Assembly (NCBI GenBank): GCA_916610825.1 | Contig: OU744450.1 | Location: 17,848,814-17,912,813 of the forward strand | Source: Haliclystus octoradiatus | Lineage: Eukaryota; Cnidaria; Staurozoa; Stauromedusae; Haliclystidae | DNA: 64,000 nt | Reading direction: 5' to 3' | Shown: one piece after another, positions 11,410 through 26,400 of the stretch | Position numbering within the stretch: position 1 is the first letter of the stretch | Layout of the letters: each line of letters starts with the position of its first letter | Notes under the pieces: generated by a model | Told to the model about the DNA's origin: nothing | Databases searched by the model: none | Seen by the model: only the letters and a program-made list of their open reading frames with translations | Program-made: the position numbers and the translations under genes

Positions 11410-14400
11410 ATGCTGCTTCATACGACAATGAATGCTGAATATGTAGCAGGGAGACTGTCATCGTTTTGCAGTAGTTTAGTAAGATGTCGCCGTTGTTATT
11501 CGTCGAATGTTCCAAACCACGTGGATGTCGTGATTGTTGGCGGTGCTATCATGGGCTCATCTGTGGCATATCATTTGAAGAAAAGAAAGCCAAACCTGAG
11601 CGTAGCTGTCGTTGAAAGAGACTTGAATGTAAGAGCCTAAAAGAATACAGAAAAGAGATAAGAATACAGTTTACTAGTAGTGCTATATCCATAGAATTGG
11701 GTCCACCATCAACATCAGCCCAGTGCTGCCAGGATCTTTTTACCTCCTGCTCAAACCAATCAGAAATACATACATACATACACCGGCCTACATGCTACAG
11801 TATTCTAGGTCATGCCATCCATTCAATAGTCTCTACTTTGTAACTGAACTGCATGTCAGTGGTAGTCACCTCACTCAAATGGTATTTCCGTGTATTTTGA
11901 AAGCAGAATACTTTTAGCCAGTCATTATTTATATAGGGGCAATTGTAAGGGGATAGATATGTACATGTCCCATAGAAAGGTGTCCCCTATAATTTTCTCT
12001 GAATTTTGCCCCACTACGTAACAAAGTAAGCAACAAATGTCTTCATTAAAACACTATCCAATTTCAGTGACTTCAACTAAGACAGAAACTTTAACGTTTT
12101 TGATGCAGTATCCCATCCTCAAATTAGACATCAGTACAGAATTACCATGGCATTGTTCATTTCCAATTCCGAAAGTCTTGAACTTCAAAACGCTGAATCC
12201 TACTAAATTTGCTTTAATAAAAATATCACAAACTTCTGATTTTTAGTCAATTTAGCGCAGACTTCCAGGATCCTGGATGTCCCGACTTTTCTCATCACTG
12301 GGAGTGTGTGTGTCCATTTCTATTAACATTGGTTCTGTGCTAACCGAAAGCTTATCCTTTAAATTTGGTGCTAGGCTACTATTTGGCTCGGAAATTATTT
12401 ATCCTGTGTAGTGTGTACCCAACTACCAATAGCCGCTAGTTGCTACTGTGCATATACTTTTTTGAATGTCCTTGCGTTATCCTACAGGTCATATGGTTTT
12501 ACATCAAAAAGTATTCGATCTTCTAAATCGACCAGGTTATTAATAATCGTGTACATCATAATAATATCAGCTTTTGATGTGCGAAACTCTAATGAATCGA
12601 TATTAAACATGTCCAGTCAGTCTTTGTGACATTAATGTTTATTTTTAAAGCAGAATTAGACAATTTGACAAGTATATTCTTGCTGTACTGATTCTAAAAA
12701 TTATATGTCTTTAATTAAATGAGGGTACCAAGCTACAGAGTCATCATCATCACACCATCATCATCGTCATTTATTCAGAAACCTGATAAGTTTTACAATA
12801 ACTTTCTTTCACAGAACTGATTTACGTAATAAATTAGGGAATAAACATAAAATAACTGATTACAATAGTACATATAGATATGTATACAACTACAGGGTTA
12901 ATTAAATACGAACTTAACAGTTAAGATGCTGTAATTTAACTGATATTTAAATGATCTCAAGGAGTCTGTTTCAAGTCTAGGGCATACGTATATGGTAGGC
13001 CTGTTAGCATGCAATACAATCTCAATAAGTGTTCAGGATATAGTCTGAAGATAATCGTAACATGAATAGTCATTCAAGTAATTGGGCTGGCAACTACCAT
13101 GGTGTGTTTTGCAATGACTTTTGGTTTGGTAACAATGCTGCAAATTATTTTTGCAAAGCTATTTTAGTTATATTACCTCTGGATAGAAAACTAGAAAACG
13201 ATTCGCCAGGGTGTAACAAAAGTTTTGATCTTCCAGGAACTGTGTTGTTCGATTGTAAACCTTCTGGGGTTGAATTTATAATACTTCGTAATTTGTCTTA
13301 AAATTTCAGAAATTTGACTTACTTTGAAGCAAGATGCATGGATTTCAAAACATAAAAAATATGAAATCCAAAATAATAAATTTTGAATAAAAAAATAATC
13401 ATGATAAGATTGGAAACCTTCTGATTTTGTGCTGGACTTCCGGGAACCAGGTTCCCAGGATCCCGCACTTTGTGACGGCCTGCCATTCGCTCATTCACAG
13501 ACTTTATGATTTCCTGTAAGTTTCTCCATTTCTTTCAGTGCTTCATTGATAACAGTGATTCTATTTAGAATTGAAATCAATTAAAATAAATAATGCTTCA
13601 CCAAGGACTCAAGCTATGACTCCTCAGTGTTAGTTTATAGAAACCATTGTAGCGAATGTGTCATGCTCAGTTTAGAAAAATAGTTATAAATTGGCAGAAT
13701 AATAAACGCAATGAAACACATCACTTGTAGGAAACGCAAGAGCAAATTATTGTCCCAACACAATTTGACGACTTCAGCAAGGATTTGACTATGATCTAAT
13801 ACCAGCCCTCAACCAACCCCGCTATTCAATTTCAAAAGAAGTATGACACACTAGTGATGAAGGATAAATCATCCGCATTCAAGATTTCACAATGTTTTGG
13901 GTAGATTGTTCAGAGAGCCTGTTATATAACTTATATTGATTAAAAAATGGAGTGAAATGTAGACAAATATATAGCCTATTTTCAGACCAAAACTATGGGC
14001 TTCTCTGAGGGGGCAACACTGAACTTGTAGTAATACGTTGAAGCAATTGCTCAGATCTCTATTTCAACAATCTGGAGATCTCAATATTAAATTCCCCCTT
14101 GGATTATAATATGAAAATTGCAATTCCTGTCGACTGCTTTATCTCTACTTATTTTTACATTTCAGTATTCTAGATGTTCTACGTCACTTTCTGTTGCGTC
14201 GATAAGACAACAGTTTTCCCTTAAAGAGAACATACAGTTGTCGTCTTGGAGTTATAAATTCATTTCTAAAATCGCCAAACATTTAAAACTCAAGAATGAA
14301 GATCCCCCTGATATTCAATTCCATAAACGTGGTTATCTCTTTCTTTGTACTTCCGCTGGTCTGCCAATCTTGGAAGAAAATGTTGCAACGCAAAGGTGAA

Positions 14401-17400
14401 TCATTCGTACTAGTGCCATCATTGTTAGGCCTACCCCTGTGAAAACAGCTCACGAATGTTGAAATGGTCCAATTTTGAAAAGTTGATGGAAATTTCATAC
14501 ATATAGTTCATGAACTTTCCTATGAACTGTTCATGAAGGGTTTATAACTGCTTATAAGGGGTTCATGTGCAGTTGAAGACATTTTATTTTATAAAGCTTA
14601 TGAATAGTGGTGTATGATATTCATGAACGTAGATGAACTACAAATCAGGATATACTCATTTTATTTGGGCAATGCAAACACTTCCAGTAGATAACCCATA
14701 CATTTCCAGTGATTGTCAAAGTTTACTTCTAGTGTCTGAAACTATACTGAAAACCACCAAGACGAGAAACAAAATATTTCCATTTATAATTGGTAGTTAT
14801 CAATCAAAACTTCCATTAATGAAACACTGTAAACTAAGTTTACTTCTAGTGTCTGAAACTATACTGAAAACCACCAAGACGAAACACAAAATATTTCCAT
14901 TTATAATTTGTAGTTATCAATTAAGACTTCCATTAATGAAACACTGTAAACTAAGTTTACTTCTAGTGTTTGAACTATACTGAAAACCACCAAGACGAGA
15001 AACAAAATATTTCCATTTATAATTTGTAGTTATCAATTAAGACTTCCATTAATGAAACACTGTAAACTAAGTTTACTTCTAGTGTTTGAACTATACTGAA
15101 AACCACCAAGACGAGAAACAAAATATTTCCATTTATAATTTGTAGTTATCAATTAAGACTTCCATTAATGAAACACTGTAAACTAAGTTTACTTCTAGTG
15201 TTTGAACTATACTGAAAACCACCAAGACGAGAAACAAAATATTTCCATTTATAATTTGTAGTTATCAATTAAGACTTCCATTAATGAAACACTGTAAACT
15301 AAGTTTACTTCTAGTGTTTGAACTATACTGAAAACCACCAAGACGAGAAACAAAATATTTCCATTTATAATTTGTAGTTATCAATTAAGACTTCCATTAA
15401 TGAAACACTGTAAACTAAGTTTACTTCTAGTGTTTGAACTATACTGAATACCACCAAGACGAAACACAAAATATTTCCATTTATAATTTGTAGTTATCAA
15501 TTAAGACTTCCATTAATGAAACACTGTAAACTAAGTTTACTTCTAGTGTTTGAACTATACTGAAAACCACCAAGACGAGAAACAAAATATTTCCATTTAT
15601 AATTTGTAGTTATCAATTAAGACTTCCATTAATGAAACACTGTAAACTAAGTTTACTTCTAGTGTTTGAACTATACTGAAAACCACCAAGACGAGAAACA
15701 AAATATTTCCATTTATAATTTGTAGTTATCAATTAAGACTTCCATTAATGAAACACTGTAAACTAAGTTTACTTCTAGTGTTTGAACTATACTGAAAACC
15801 ACCAAGACGAGAAACAAAATATTTCCATTTATAATTTGTAGTTATCAATTAAGACTTCCATTAATGAAACACTGTAAACTAAGTTTACGTCTAGTGTTTG
15901 AACTATACTGAAAACCACCAAGACGAGAAACAAAATATTTCCATTTATAATTTGTAGTTATCAATTAAGACTTCCATTAATGAAACACTGTAAACTAAGT
16001 TTACTTCTAGTGTCTGAAACTATACTGAAAACCACCAAGACGAAACACAAAATATTTCCATTTATAATTTGTAGTTATCAATTAAGACTTCCATTAATGA
16101 AACACTGTAAACTAAGTTTACTTCTAGTGTTTGAACTATACTGAAAACCACCAAGACGAGAAACAAAATATTTCCATTTATAATTTGTAGTTATCAATTA
16201 AGACTTCCATTAATGAAACACTGTAAACTAAGTTTACTTCTAGTGTTTGAACTATACTGAAAACCACCAAGACGAGAAACAAAATATTTCCATTTATAAT
16301 TTGTAGTTATCAATTAAGACTTCCATTAATGAAACACTGTAAACTAAGTTTACTTCTAGTGTTTGAACTATACTGAATACCACCAAGACGAAACACAAAA
16401 TATTTCCATTTATAATTTGTAGTTATCAATTAAGACTTCCATTAATGAAACACTGTAAACTAAGTTTACTTCTAGTGTTTGAACTATACTGAAAACCACC
16501 AAGACGAGAAACAAAATATTTCCATTTATAATTTGTAGTTATCAATTAAGACTTCCATTAATGAAACACTGTAAACTAAGTTTACTTCTAGTGTTTGAAC
16601 TATACTGAAAACCACCAAGACGAGAAACAAAATATTTCCATTTATAATTTGTAGTTATCAATTGAGACTTCCATTAATGAAACACTGTAAACTAAGTTTA
16701 CTTCTAGTGTTTGAACTATACTGAAAACCACCAAGACGAGAAACAAAATATTTCCATTTATAATTTGTAGTTATCAATTAAGACTTCCATTAATGAAACA
16801 CTGTAAACTAAGTTTACTTCTAGTGTTTGAACTATACTGAAAACCACCAAGACGAAACACAAAATATTTCCATTTATAATTTGTAGTTATCAATTAAGAC
16901 TTCCATTAATGAAACACTGTAAACTAAGTTTACTTCTAGTGTCTGAAACTGTACTGAAAACCACCAAGACGAGACACAAAATATTTCCATTTGTAATTTG
17001 TAGTTATCAATTAAGACTTCCATTAATGAAACACTGTAAACTAAGTTTACTTCTAGTGTTTGAACTATACTGAAAACCACCAAGACGAGAAACAAAATAT
17101 TTCCATTTATAATTTGTAGTTATCAATTAAGACTTCCATTAATGAAACACTGTAAACTAAGTTTACTTCTAGTGTCTGAAACTATACTGAAAACCACCAA
17201 GACGAGAAACAAAATATTTCCATTTATAATTTGTAGTTATCAATTAAGACTTCCATTAATGAAACACTGTAAACTAAGTTTACTTCTAGTGTCTAAAACT
17301 GTACTGAAAACCACCAAGACGAGACACAAAATATTTCCATTTATAATTTGTAATTATCAATTAAGACTTCCATTAATGAAACACTGTAAACTAAGTTTAC

Positions 17401-20400
17401 TTCTAGTGTCTGAAACTGTACTGAAAACCACCAAGACGAGAAACAAAATATTTCCATTTATAATTTGTAGTTATCAATTAAGACTTCCATTAATGAAACA
17501 CTGTAAACTAAGTTTACTTCTAGTGTCTGAAACTGTACTGAAAACCACCAAGACGAGAAACAAAATATTTCCATTTATAATTTGTAGTTATCAATTAAGA
17601 CTTCCATTAATGAAACACTGTAAACTAAGTTTACTTCTAGTGTCTGAAACTGTACTGAAAACCACCAAGACGAGAAACAAAATATTTCCATTTATAATTT
17701 GTAGTTATCAATTAAGACTTCCATTAATGAAACACTGTAAACTAAGTTTACTTCTAGTGTCTGAAACTGTACTGAAAACCACCAAGACGAGAAACAAAAT
17801 ATTTCCATTTATAATTTGTAGTTATCAATTAAGACTTCCATTAATGAAACACTGTAAACTAAGTTTACTTCTAGTGTCTGAAACTGTACTGAAAACCACC
17901 AAGACGAGACACAAAATATTTCCATTTATAATTTGTAATTATCAATCAAGACTTCCATTAATGAAACACTGTAAACTAAGTTTACTTCTAGTGTCTGAAA
18001 CTGTACTGAAAACAACCAAGACGAGACACAAAATATTTCCATTTATAATTTGTAATTATCAATCAAGACTTCCATTAATGAAACACTGTAAACTAAGTTT
18101 ACTTCTAGTGTCTGAAACTGTACTGAAAACCACCAAGACGAGAAACAAAATATTTCCATTTATAATTTGTAATTATCAATCAAGACTTCCATTAATGAAA
18201 CACTGTAAACTAAGTTTACTTCTAGTGTCTGAAACTGTACTGAAAACCACCAAGACGAGAAACAAAATATTTCCATTTATAATTTGTAATTATCAATCAA
18301 GACTTCCATTAATGAAACACTGTAAACTAAGTTTACTTCTAGTGTCTGAAACTGTACTGAAAACCACCAAGACGAGACACAAAATATTTCCATTTATAAT
18401 TTGTAATTATCAATCAAGACTTCCATTAATGAAACACTGTAAACTAAGTTTACTTCTAGTGTCTGAAACTGTACTGAAAACCACCAAGACGAGAAACAAA
18501 ATATTTCCATTTATAATTTGTAATTATCAATCAAGACTTCCATTAATGAAACACTGTAAACTAAGTTTACTTCTAGTGTCTGAAACTGTACTGAAAACCA
18601 CCAAGACGAGACACAAAATATTTCCATTTATAATTTGTAATTATCAATCAAGACTTCCATTAATGAAACACTGTAAACTAAGTTTACTTCTAGTGTCTGA
18701 AACTGTACTGAAAACCACCAAGACGAGACACAAAATATTTCCATTTATAATTTGTAATTATCAATCAAGACTTCCATTAATGAAACACTGTAAACTAAGT
18801 TTACTTCTAGTGTCTGAAACTGTACTGAAAACCACCAAGACGAGACACAAAATATTTCCATTTATAATTTGTAATTATCAATCAAGACTTCCATTAATGA
18901 AACACTGTAAACTAAGTTTACTTCTAGTGTCTGAAACTGTACTGAAAACCACCAAGACGAGACACAAAATATTTCCATTTATAATTTGTAATTATCAATT
19001 AAGACTTCCATTAATGAAACACTGTAAACTTAGTTTACTTCTAGTGTCTGAAACTGTACTGAAAACCACCAAGACGAGACACAAAATATTTCCATTTATA
19101 ATTTGTAATTATCAATCAAGACTTCCATTAATGAAACACTGTAAACTAAGTTTACTTCTAGTGTCTGAAACTGTACTGAAAACCACCAAGACGAGACACA
19201 AAATATTTCCATTTATAATTTGTAATTATCAATCAAGACTTCCATTAATGAAACACTGTAAACTAAGTTTACTTCTAGTGTCTGAAACTGTACTGAAAAC
19301 CACCACGACGAGACACAAAATATTTCCATTTATAATTTGTAATTATCAATCAAGACTTCCATTAATGAAACACTGTAAACTAAGTTTACTTCTAGTGTCT
19401 GAAACTGTACTGAAAACCACCAAGACGAGACACAAAATATTTCCATTTATAATTTGTAGTTATCAATTAAGACTTCCATTAATGAAACACTGTAAACTAA
19501 GTTTACTTTTAGTGTCTGAAACTGTACTGAAAACCACCAAGACGAGACACAAAATATTTCCATTTATAATTTTTAATTATCAATCAAGACTTCCATTAAT
19601 GAAACACTGTAAACTAAGTTTACTTCTAGTGTCTGAAACTGTACTGAAAACCACCAAGACGAGACACAAAATATTTCCATTTATAATTTGTAGTTATCAA
19701 TTAAGACTTCCATTAATGAAACACTGTAAACTAAGTTTACTTCTAGTGTCTGAAACTGTACTGAAAACCACCAAGACGAGACACAAAATATTTCCATTTA
19801 TAATTTGTAATTATCAATCAAGACTTCCATTAATGAAACACTGTAAACTAAGTTTACTTCTAGTGTCTGAAACTATACTGAAAACCACCAAGACGAGACA
19901 CAAAATATTCCCATTTATAATTTGTAATTATCAATCAAGACTTCCATTAATGAAACACTGTAAACCAAGTTTACTTCTAGTGTCTGAAACTATACTGAAA
20001 ACCACCAAGACGAGACACAAAATATTTCCATTTATAATTTGTAATTATCAATCAAGACTTCCATTAATGAAACACTGTAAACTAAGTTTACTTCTAGTGT
20101 TTGAACTATACTGAAAACCACCAAGACGAGACACAAAATATTCCCATTTATAATTTGTAATTATCAATCAAGACTTCCATTAATGAAACACTGTAAACTA
20201 AGTTTACTTCTAGTGTTTGAACTATACTGAAAACCACCAAGACGAGACACAAAATATTTCCATTTATAATTTGTAATTATCAATTAAGACTTCCATTAAT
20301 GAAACACTGTAAACTAAGTTTACTTCTAGTGTTTGAACTATACTGAAAACCACCAAGACGAGACACAAAATATTTCCATTTATAATTTGTAATTATCAAT

Positions 20401-23400
20401 CAAGACTTCCATTAATGAAACACTGTAAACTAAGTTTACTTCTAGTGTTTGAACTATACTGAATACCACCAAGACGAGACACAAAACATTTCCATTTATA
20501 ATTTGTAGTTATCAATCAAGACTTCCATTAATGAAACACTGTAAACTAAGTTTACTTCTAGTGTTTGAACTATACTGAAAACCACCAAGACGAGACACAA
20601 AATATTTCCATTTATAATTTGTAGTTATCAATCAAGACTTCCATTAATGAAACACTGTAAACTAAGTTTACTTCTAGTGTTTGAACTATACTGAAAACCA
20701 CCAAGACGAGACACAAAATATTTCCATTTATAATTTGTAATTATCAATCAAGACTTCCATTAATGAAACACTGTAAACTAAGTTTACTTCTAGTGTTTGA
20801 ACTATACTGAAAACCACCAAGACGAGACACAAAATATTTCCATTTATAATTTGTAGTTATCAATCAAGACTTCCATTAATGAAACACTGTAAACTAAGTT
20901 TACTTCTAGTGTTTGAACTATACTGAAAACCACCAAGACGAGACACAAAATATTTCCATTTATAATTTGTAATTATCAATTAAGACTTCCATTAATGAAA
21001 CACTGTAAACTAAGTTTACTTCTAGTGTCTGAAACTGTACTGAAAACCACCAAGACGAGACACAAAATATATCCATTTATAATTTGTAATTATCAATCAA
21101 GACTTCCATTAATGAAACACTGTAAACTAAGTTTACTTCTAGTGTTTGAACTATACTGAAAACCACCAAGACGAGACACAAAATATTTCCATTTATAATT
21201 TGTAGTTATCAATTAAGACTTCCATTAATGAAACACTGTAAACTAAGTTTACTTCTAGTGTCAGAAACTGTACTGAAAACCACCAAGACGAGACACAAAA
21301 TATTTCCATTTATAATTTGTAGTTATCAATCAAGACTTCCATTAATGAAACACTGTAAACTAAGTTTACTTCTAGTGTCTGAAACTGTACTGAAAACCAC
21401 CAAGACGAGAAACAAAATATTTCCATTTATAATTTGTAGTTATCAATCAAGACTTCCATTAATGAAACACTGTAAACTAAGTTTACTTCTAGTGTCTGAA
21501 ACTGTACTGAAAACCACCAAGACGAGACACAAAATATATCCATTTATAATTTGTAATTATCAATCAAGACTTCCATTAATGAAACACTGTAAACTAAGTT
21601 TACTTCTAGTGTTTGAACTATACTGAAAACCACCAAGACGAGACACAAAATATTTCCATTTATAATTTGTAGTTATCAATTAAGACTTCCATTAATGAAA
21701 CACTGTAAACTAAGTTTACTTCTAGTGTCTGAAACTGTACTGAAAACCACCAAGACGAGACACAAAATATTTCCATTTATAATTTGTAGTTATCAATCAA
21801 GACTTCCATTAATGAAACAGTGTAAACTAAGTTTACTTCTAGTGTCTGAAACTGTACTGAAAACCACCAAGACGAGAAACAAAATATTTCCATTTATAAT
21901 TTGAAGTTATCAATCAAGACTTCCATTAATGAAACACTGTAAACTAAGTTTACTTCTAGTGTCTGAAACTATACTGAAAACCACCAAGACGAGACACAAA
22001 ATATTTCCATTTATAATTTGTAGTTATTAATTAAGACTTCCATTAATGAAACACTGTAAACTAAGTTTACTTCTAGTGTTTGAACTATACTGAAAACCAC
22101 CAAGACGAGACACAAAATATTTCCATTTATAATTTGTAATTATCAATTTAGACTTCCATTACTGAAACACTGTAAACTAAGTTTACTTCTAGTGTTTGAA
22201 CTATACTGAATACCACCAAGACGAGACACAAAACATTTCCATTTATAATTTGTAGTTATCAATCAAGACTTCCATTAATGAAACACTGTAAACTAAGTTT
22301 ACTTCTAGTGTCTGAAACTGTACTGAAAACCACCAAGACGAGACACAAAATATTTCCATTTATAATTTGTAGTTATCAATCAAGACTTCCATTAATGAAA
22401 CACTGTAAACTAAGTTTACTTCTAGTGTCTGAAACTATACTGAAAACCACCAAGACGAGACACAAAATATTTCCATTTATAATTTGTAGTTATCAATCAA
22501 GACTTCCATTAATGAAACACTGTAAACTAAGTTTACTTCTAGTGTCTGAAACTATACTGAATACCACCAAGACGAGACACAAAACATTTCCATTTATAAT
22601 TTGTAGTTATCAATCAAGACTTCCATTAATGAAACACTGTAAACTAAGTTTACTTCTAGTGTTTGAACTATACTGAAAACCACCAAGACGAGACACAAAA
22701 TATTTCCATTTATAATTTGTAGTTATCAATCAAGACTTCCATTAATGAAACACTGTAAACTAAGTTTACTTCTAGTGTTTGAACTATACTGAAAACCACC
22801 AAGACGAGACACAAAATATTTCCATTTATAATTTGTAATTATCAATCAAGACTTCCATTAATGAAACACTGTAAACTAAGTTTACTTCTAGTGTTTGAAC
22901 TATACTGAAAACCACCAAGACGAGACACAAAATATTTCCATTTATAATTTGTAGTTATCAATCAAGACTTCCATTAATGAAACACTGTAAACTAAGTTTA
23001 CTTCTAGTGTTTGAACTATACTGAAAACCACCAAGACGAGACACAAAATATTTCCATTTATAATTTGTAATTATCAATTAAGACTTCCATTAATGAAACA
23101 CTGTAAACTAAGTTTACTTCTAGTGTCTGAAACTGTACTGAAAACCACCAAGACGAGACACAAAATATATCCATTTATAATTTGTAATTATCAATCAATA
23201 CTTCCATTAATGAAACACTGTAAACTAAGTTTACTTCTAGTGTTTGAACTATACTGAAAACCACCAAGACGAGACACAAAATATTTCCATTTATAATTTG
23301 TAGTTATCAATTAAGACTTCCATTAATGAAACACTGTAAACTAAGTTTACTTCTAGTGTCAGAAACTGTACTGAAAACCACCAAGACGAGACACAAAATA

Positions 23401-26400
23401 TTTCCATTTATAATTTGTAGTTATCAATCAAGACTTCCATTAATGAAACAGTGTAAACTAAGTTTACTTCTAGTGTCTGAAACTGTACTGAAAACCACCA
23501 AGACGAGAAACAAAATATTTCCATTTATAATTTGTAGTTATCAATCAAGACTTCCATTAATGAAACACTGTAAACTAAGTTTACTTCTAGTGTCTGAAAC
23601 TATACTGAAAACCACCAAGACGAGACACAAAATATATCCATTTATAATTTGTAATTATCAATCAAGACTTCCATTAATGAAACACTGTAAACTAAGTTTA
23701 CTTCTAGTGTTTGAACTATACTGAAAACCACCAAGACGAGACACAAAATATTTCCATTTATAATTTGTAGTTATCAATCAAGACTTCCATTAATGAAACA
23801 CTGTAAACTAAGTTTACTTCTAGTGTCTGAAACTGTACTGAAAACCACCAAGACGAGACACAAAATATTTCCATTTATAATTTGTAGTTATCAATCAAGA
23901 CTTCCATTAATGAAACAGTGTAAACTAAGTTTACTTCTAGTGTCTGAAACTGTACTGAAAACCACCAAGACGAGAAACAAAATATTTCCATTTATAATTT
24001 GTAGTTATCAATCAAGACTTCCATTAATGAAACACTGTAAACTAAGTTAACTTCTAGTGTCTGAAACTATACTGAAAACCACCAAGACGAGACACAAAAT
24101 ATTTCCATTTATAATTTGTAGTTATTAATTAAGACTTCCATTAATGAAACACTGTAAACTAAGTTTACTTCTAGTGTTTGAACTATACTGAAAACCACCA
24201 AGACGAGACACAAAATATTTCCATTTATAATTTGTAATTATCAATTTAGACTTCCATTACTGAAACACTGTAAACTAAGTTTACTTCTAGTGTTTGAACT
24301 ATACTGAAAACCACCAAGACGAGACACAAAACATTTCCATTTATAATTTGTAGTTATCAATCAAGACTTCCATTAATGAAACACTGTAAACTAAGTTTAC
24401 TTCTAGTGTCTGAAACTATACTGAAAACCACCAAGACGAGACACAAAATATTTCCATTTATAATTTGTAGTTATCAATCAAGACTTCCATTAATGAAACA
24501 CTGTAAACTAAGTTTACTTCTAGTGTCTGAAACTATACTGAAAACCACCAAGACGAGACACAAAATATTTCCATTTATAATTTGTAGTTATCAATCAAGA
24601 CTTCCATTAATGAAACACTGTAAACTAAGTTTACTTCTAGTGTCTGAAACTATACTGAAAACCACCAAGACGAGACACAAAATATTTCCATTTATAATTT
24701 GTAATTATCAATTAAGACTTCCATTAATGAAACACTGTAAACTAAGTTTACTTCTAGTGTTTGAACTATACTGAATACCACCAAGACGAGACACAAAACA
24801 TTTCCATTTATAATTTGTAGTTATCAATCAAGACTTCCATTAATGAAACACTGTAAACTAAGTTTACTTCTAGTGTCTGAAACTGTACTGAAAACCACCA
24901 AGACGAGACACAAAATATTTCCATTTATAATTTGTAGTTATCAATCAAGACTTCCATTAATGAAACACTGTAAACTAAGTTTACTTCTAGTGTTTGAACT
25001 ATACTGAAAACCACCAAGACGAGACACAAAATATTTCCATTTATAATTTGTAATTATCAATTAAGACTTCCATTAATGAAACACTGTAAACTAAGTTTAC
25101 TTCTAGTGTTTGAACTATACTGAAAACCACCAAGACGAGACACAAAATATTTCCATTTATAATTTGTAATTATCAATTAAGACTTCCATTAATGAAACAC
25201 TGTAAACTAAGTTTACTTCTAGTGTTTGAACTATACTGAAAACCACCAAGACGAGACACAAAATATTTCCATTTATAATTTGTAATTATCAATTAAGACT
25301 TCCATTAATGAAACACTGTAAACTAAGTTTACTTCTAGTGTTTGAACTATACTGAAAACCACCAAGACGAGACACAAAATATTTCCATTTATAATTTGTA
25401 ATTATCAATTAAGACTTCCATTAATGAAACACTGTAAACTAAGTTTACTTCTAGTGTTTGAACTATACTGAAAACCACCAAGACGAGACACAAAATATTC
25501 CCATTTATAATTTGCAGTTATCAATCAAGACTTCCATTAATGAAACACTGTAAACTAAGTTTACTTCTAGTGTTTGAACTATACTGAAAACCACCAAGAC
25601 GAGACACAAAATATTTCCATTTATAATTTGTAGTTATCAATCAAGACTTCCATTAATGAAACACTGTAAACTAAGTTTACTTCTAGTGTTTGAACTATAC
25701 TGAAAACCACCAAGACGAGACACAAAATATTTCCATTTATAATTTGTAGTTATCAATCAAGACTTCCATTAATGAAACACTGTAAACTAAGTTTACTTCT
25801 AGTGTTTGAACTATACTGAAAACCACCAAGACGAGACACAAAATATTTCCATTTGTAATTTGTAGTTATCAATTAAGACTTCCATTAATGAAACACTGTA
25901 AACTAAGTTTACTTCTAGTGTCTGAAACTGTACTGAAAACCACCAAGACGAGACACAAAATATATCCATTTATAATTTGTAATTATCAATCAAGACTTCC
26001 ATTAATGAAACACTGTAAACTAAGTTTACTTCTAGTGTTTGAACTATACTGAAAACCACCAAGACGAGACACAAAATATTTCCATTTATAATTTGTAGTT
26101 ATCAATTAAGACTTCCATTAATGAAACACTGTAAACTAAGTTTACTTCTAGTGTCTGAAACTGTACTGAAAACCACCAAGACGAGACACAAAATATTTCC
26201 ATTTATAATTTGTAGTTATCAATCAAGACTTCCATTAATGAAACAGTGTAAACTAAGTTTACTTCTAGTGTCTGAAACTGTACTGAAAACCACCAAGACG
26301 AGAAACAAAATATTTCCATTTATAATTTGTAGTTATCAATCAAGACTTCCATTAATGAAACACTGTAAACTAAGTTTACTTCTAGTGTCTGAAACTATAC

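Noticed and set aside
17142-20114. 990-codon open frame as a repeat-protein gene
   Set aside because: It is satellite DNA whose 117-bp unit is a multiple of three; unit differences are mostly replacement changes and the frame breaks wherever a 116-bp unit occurs. It also lies within an intron.
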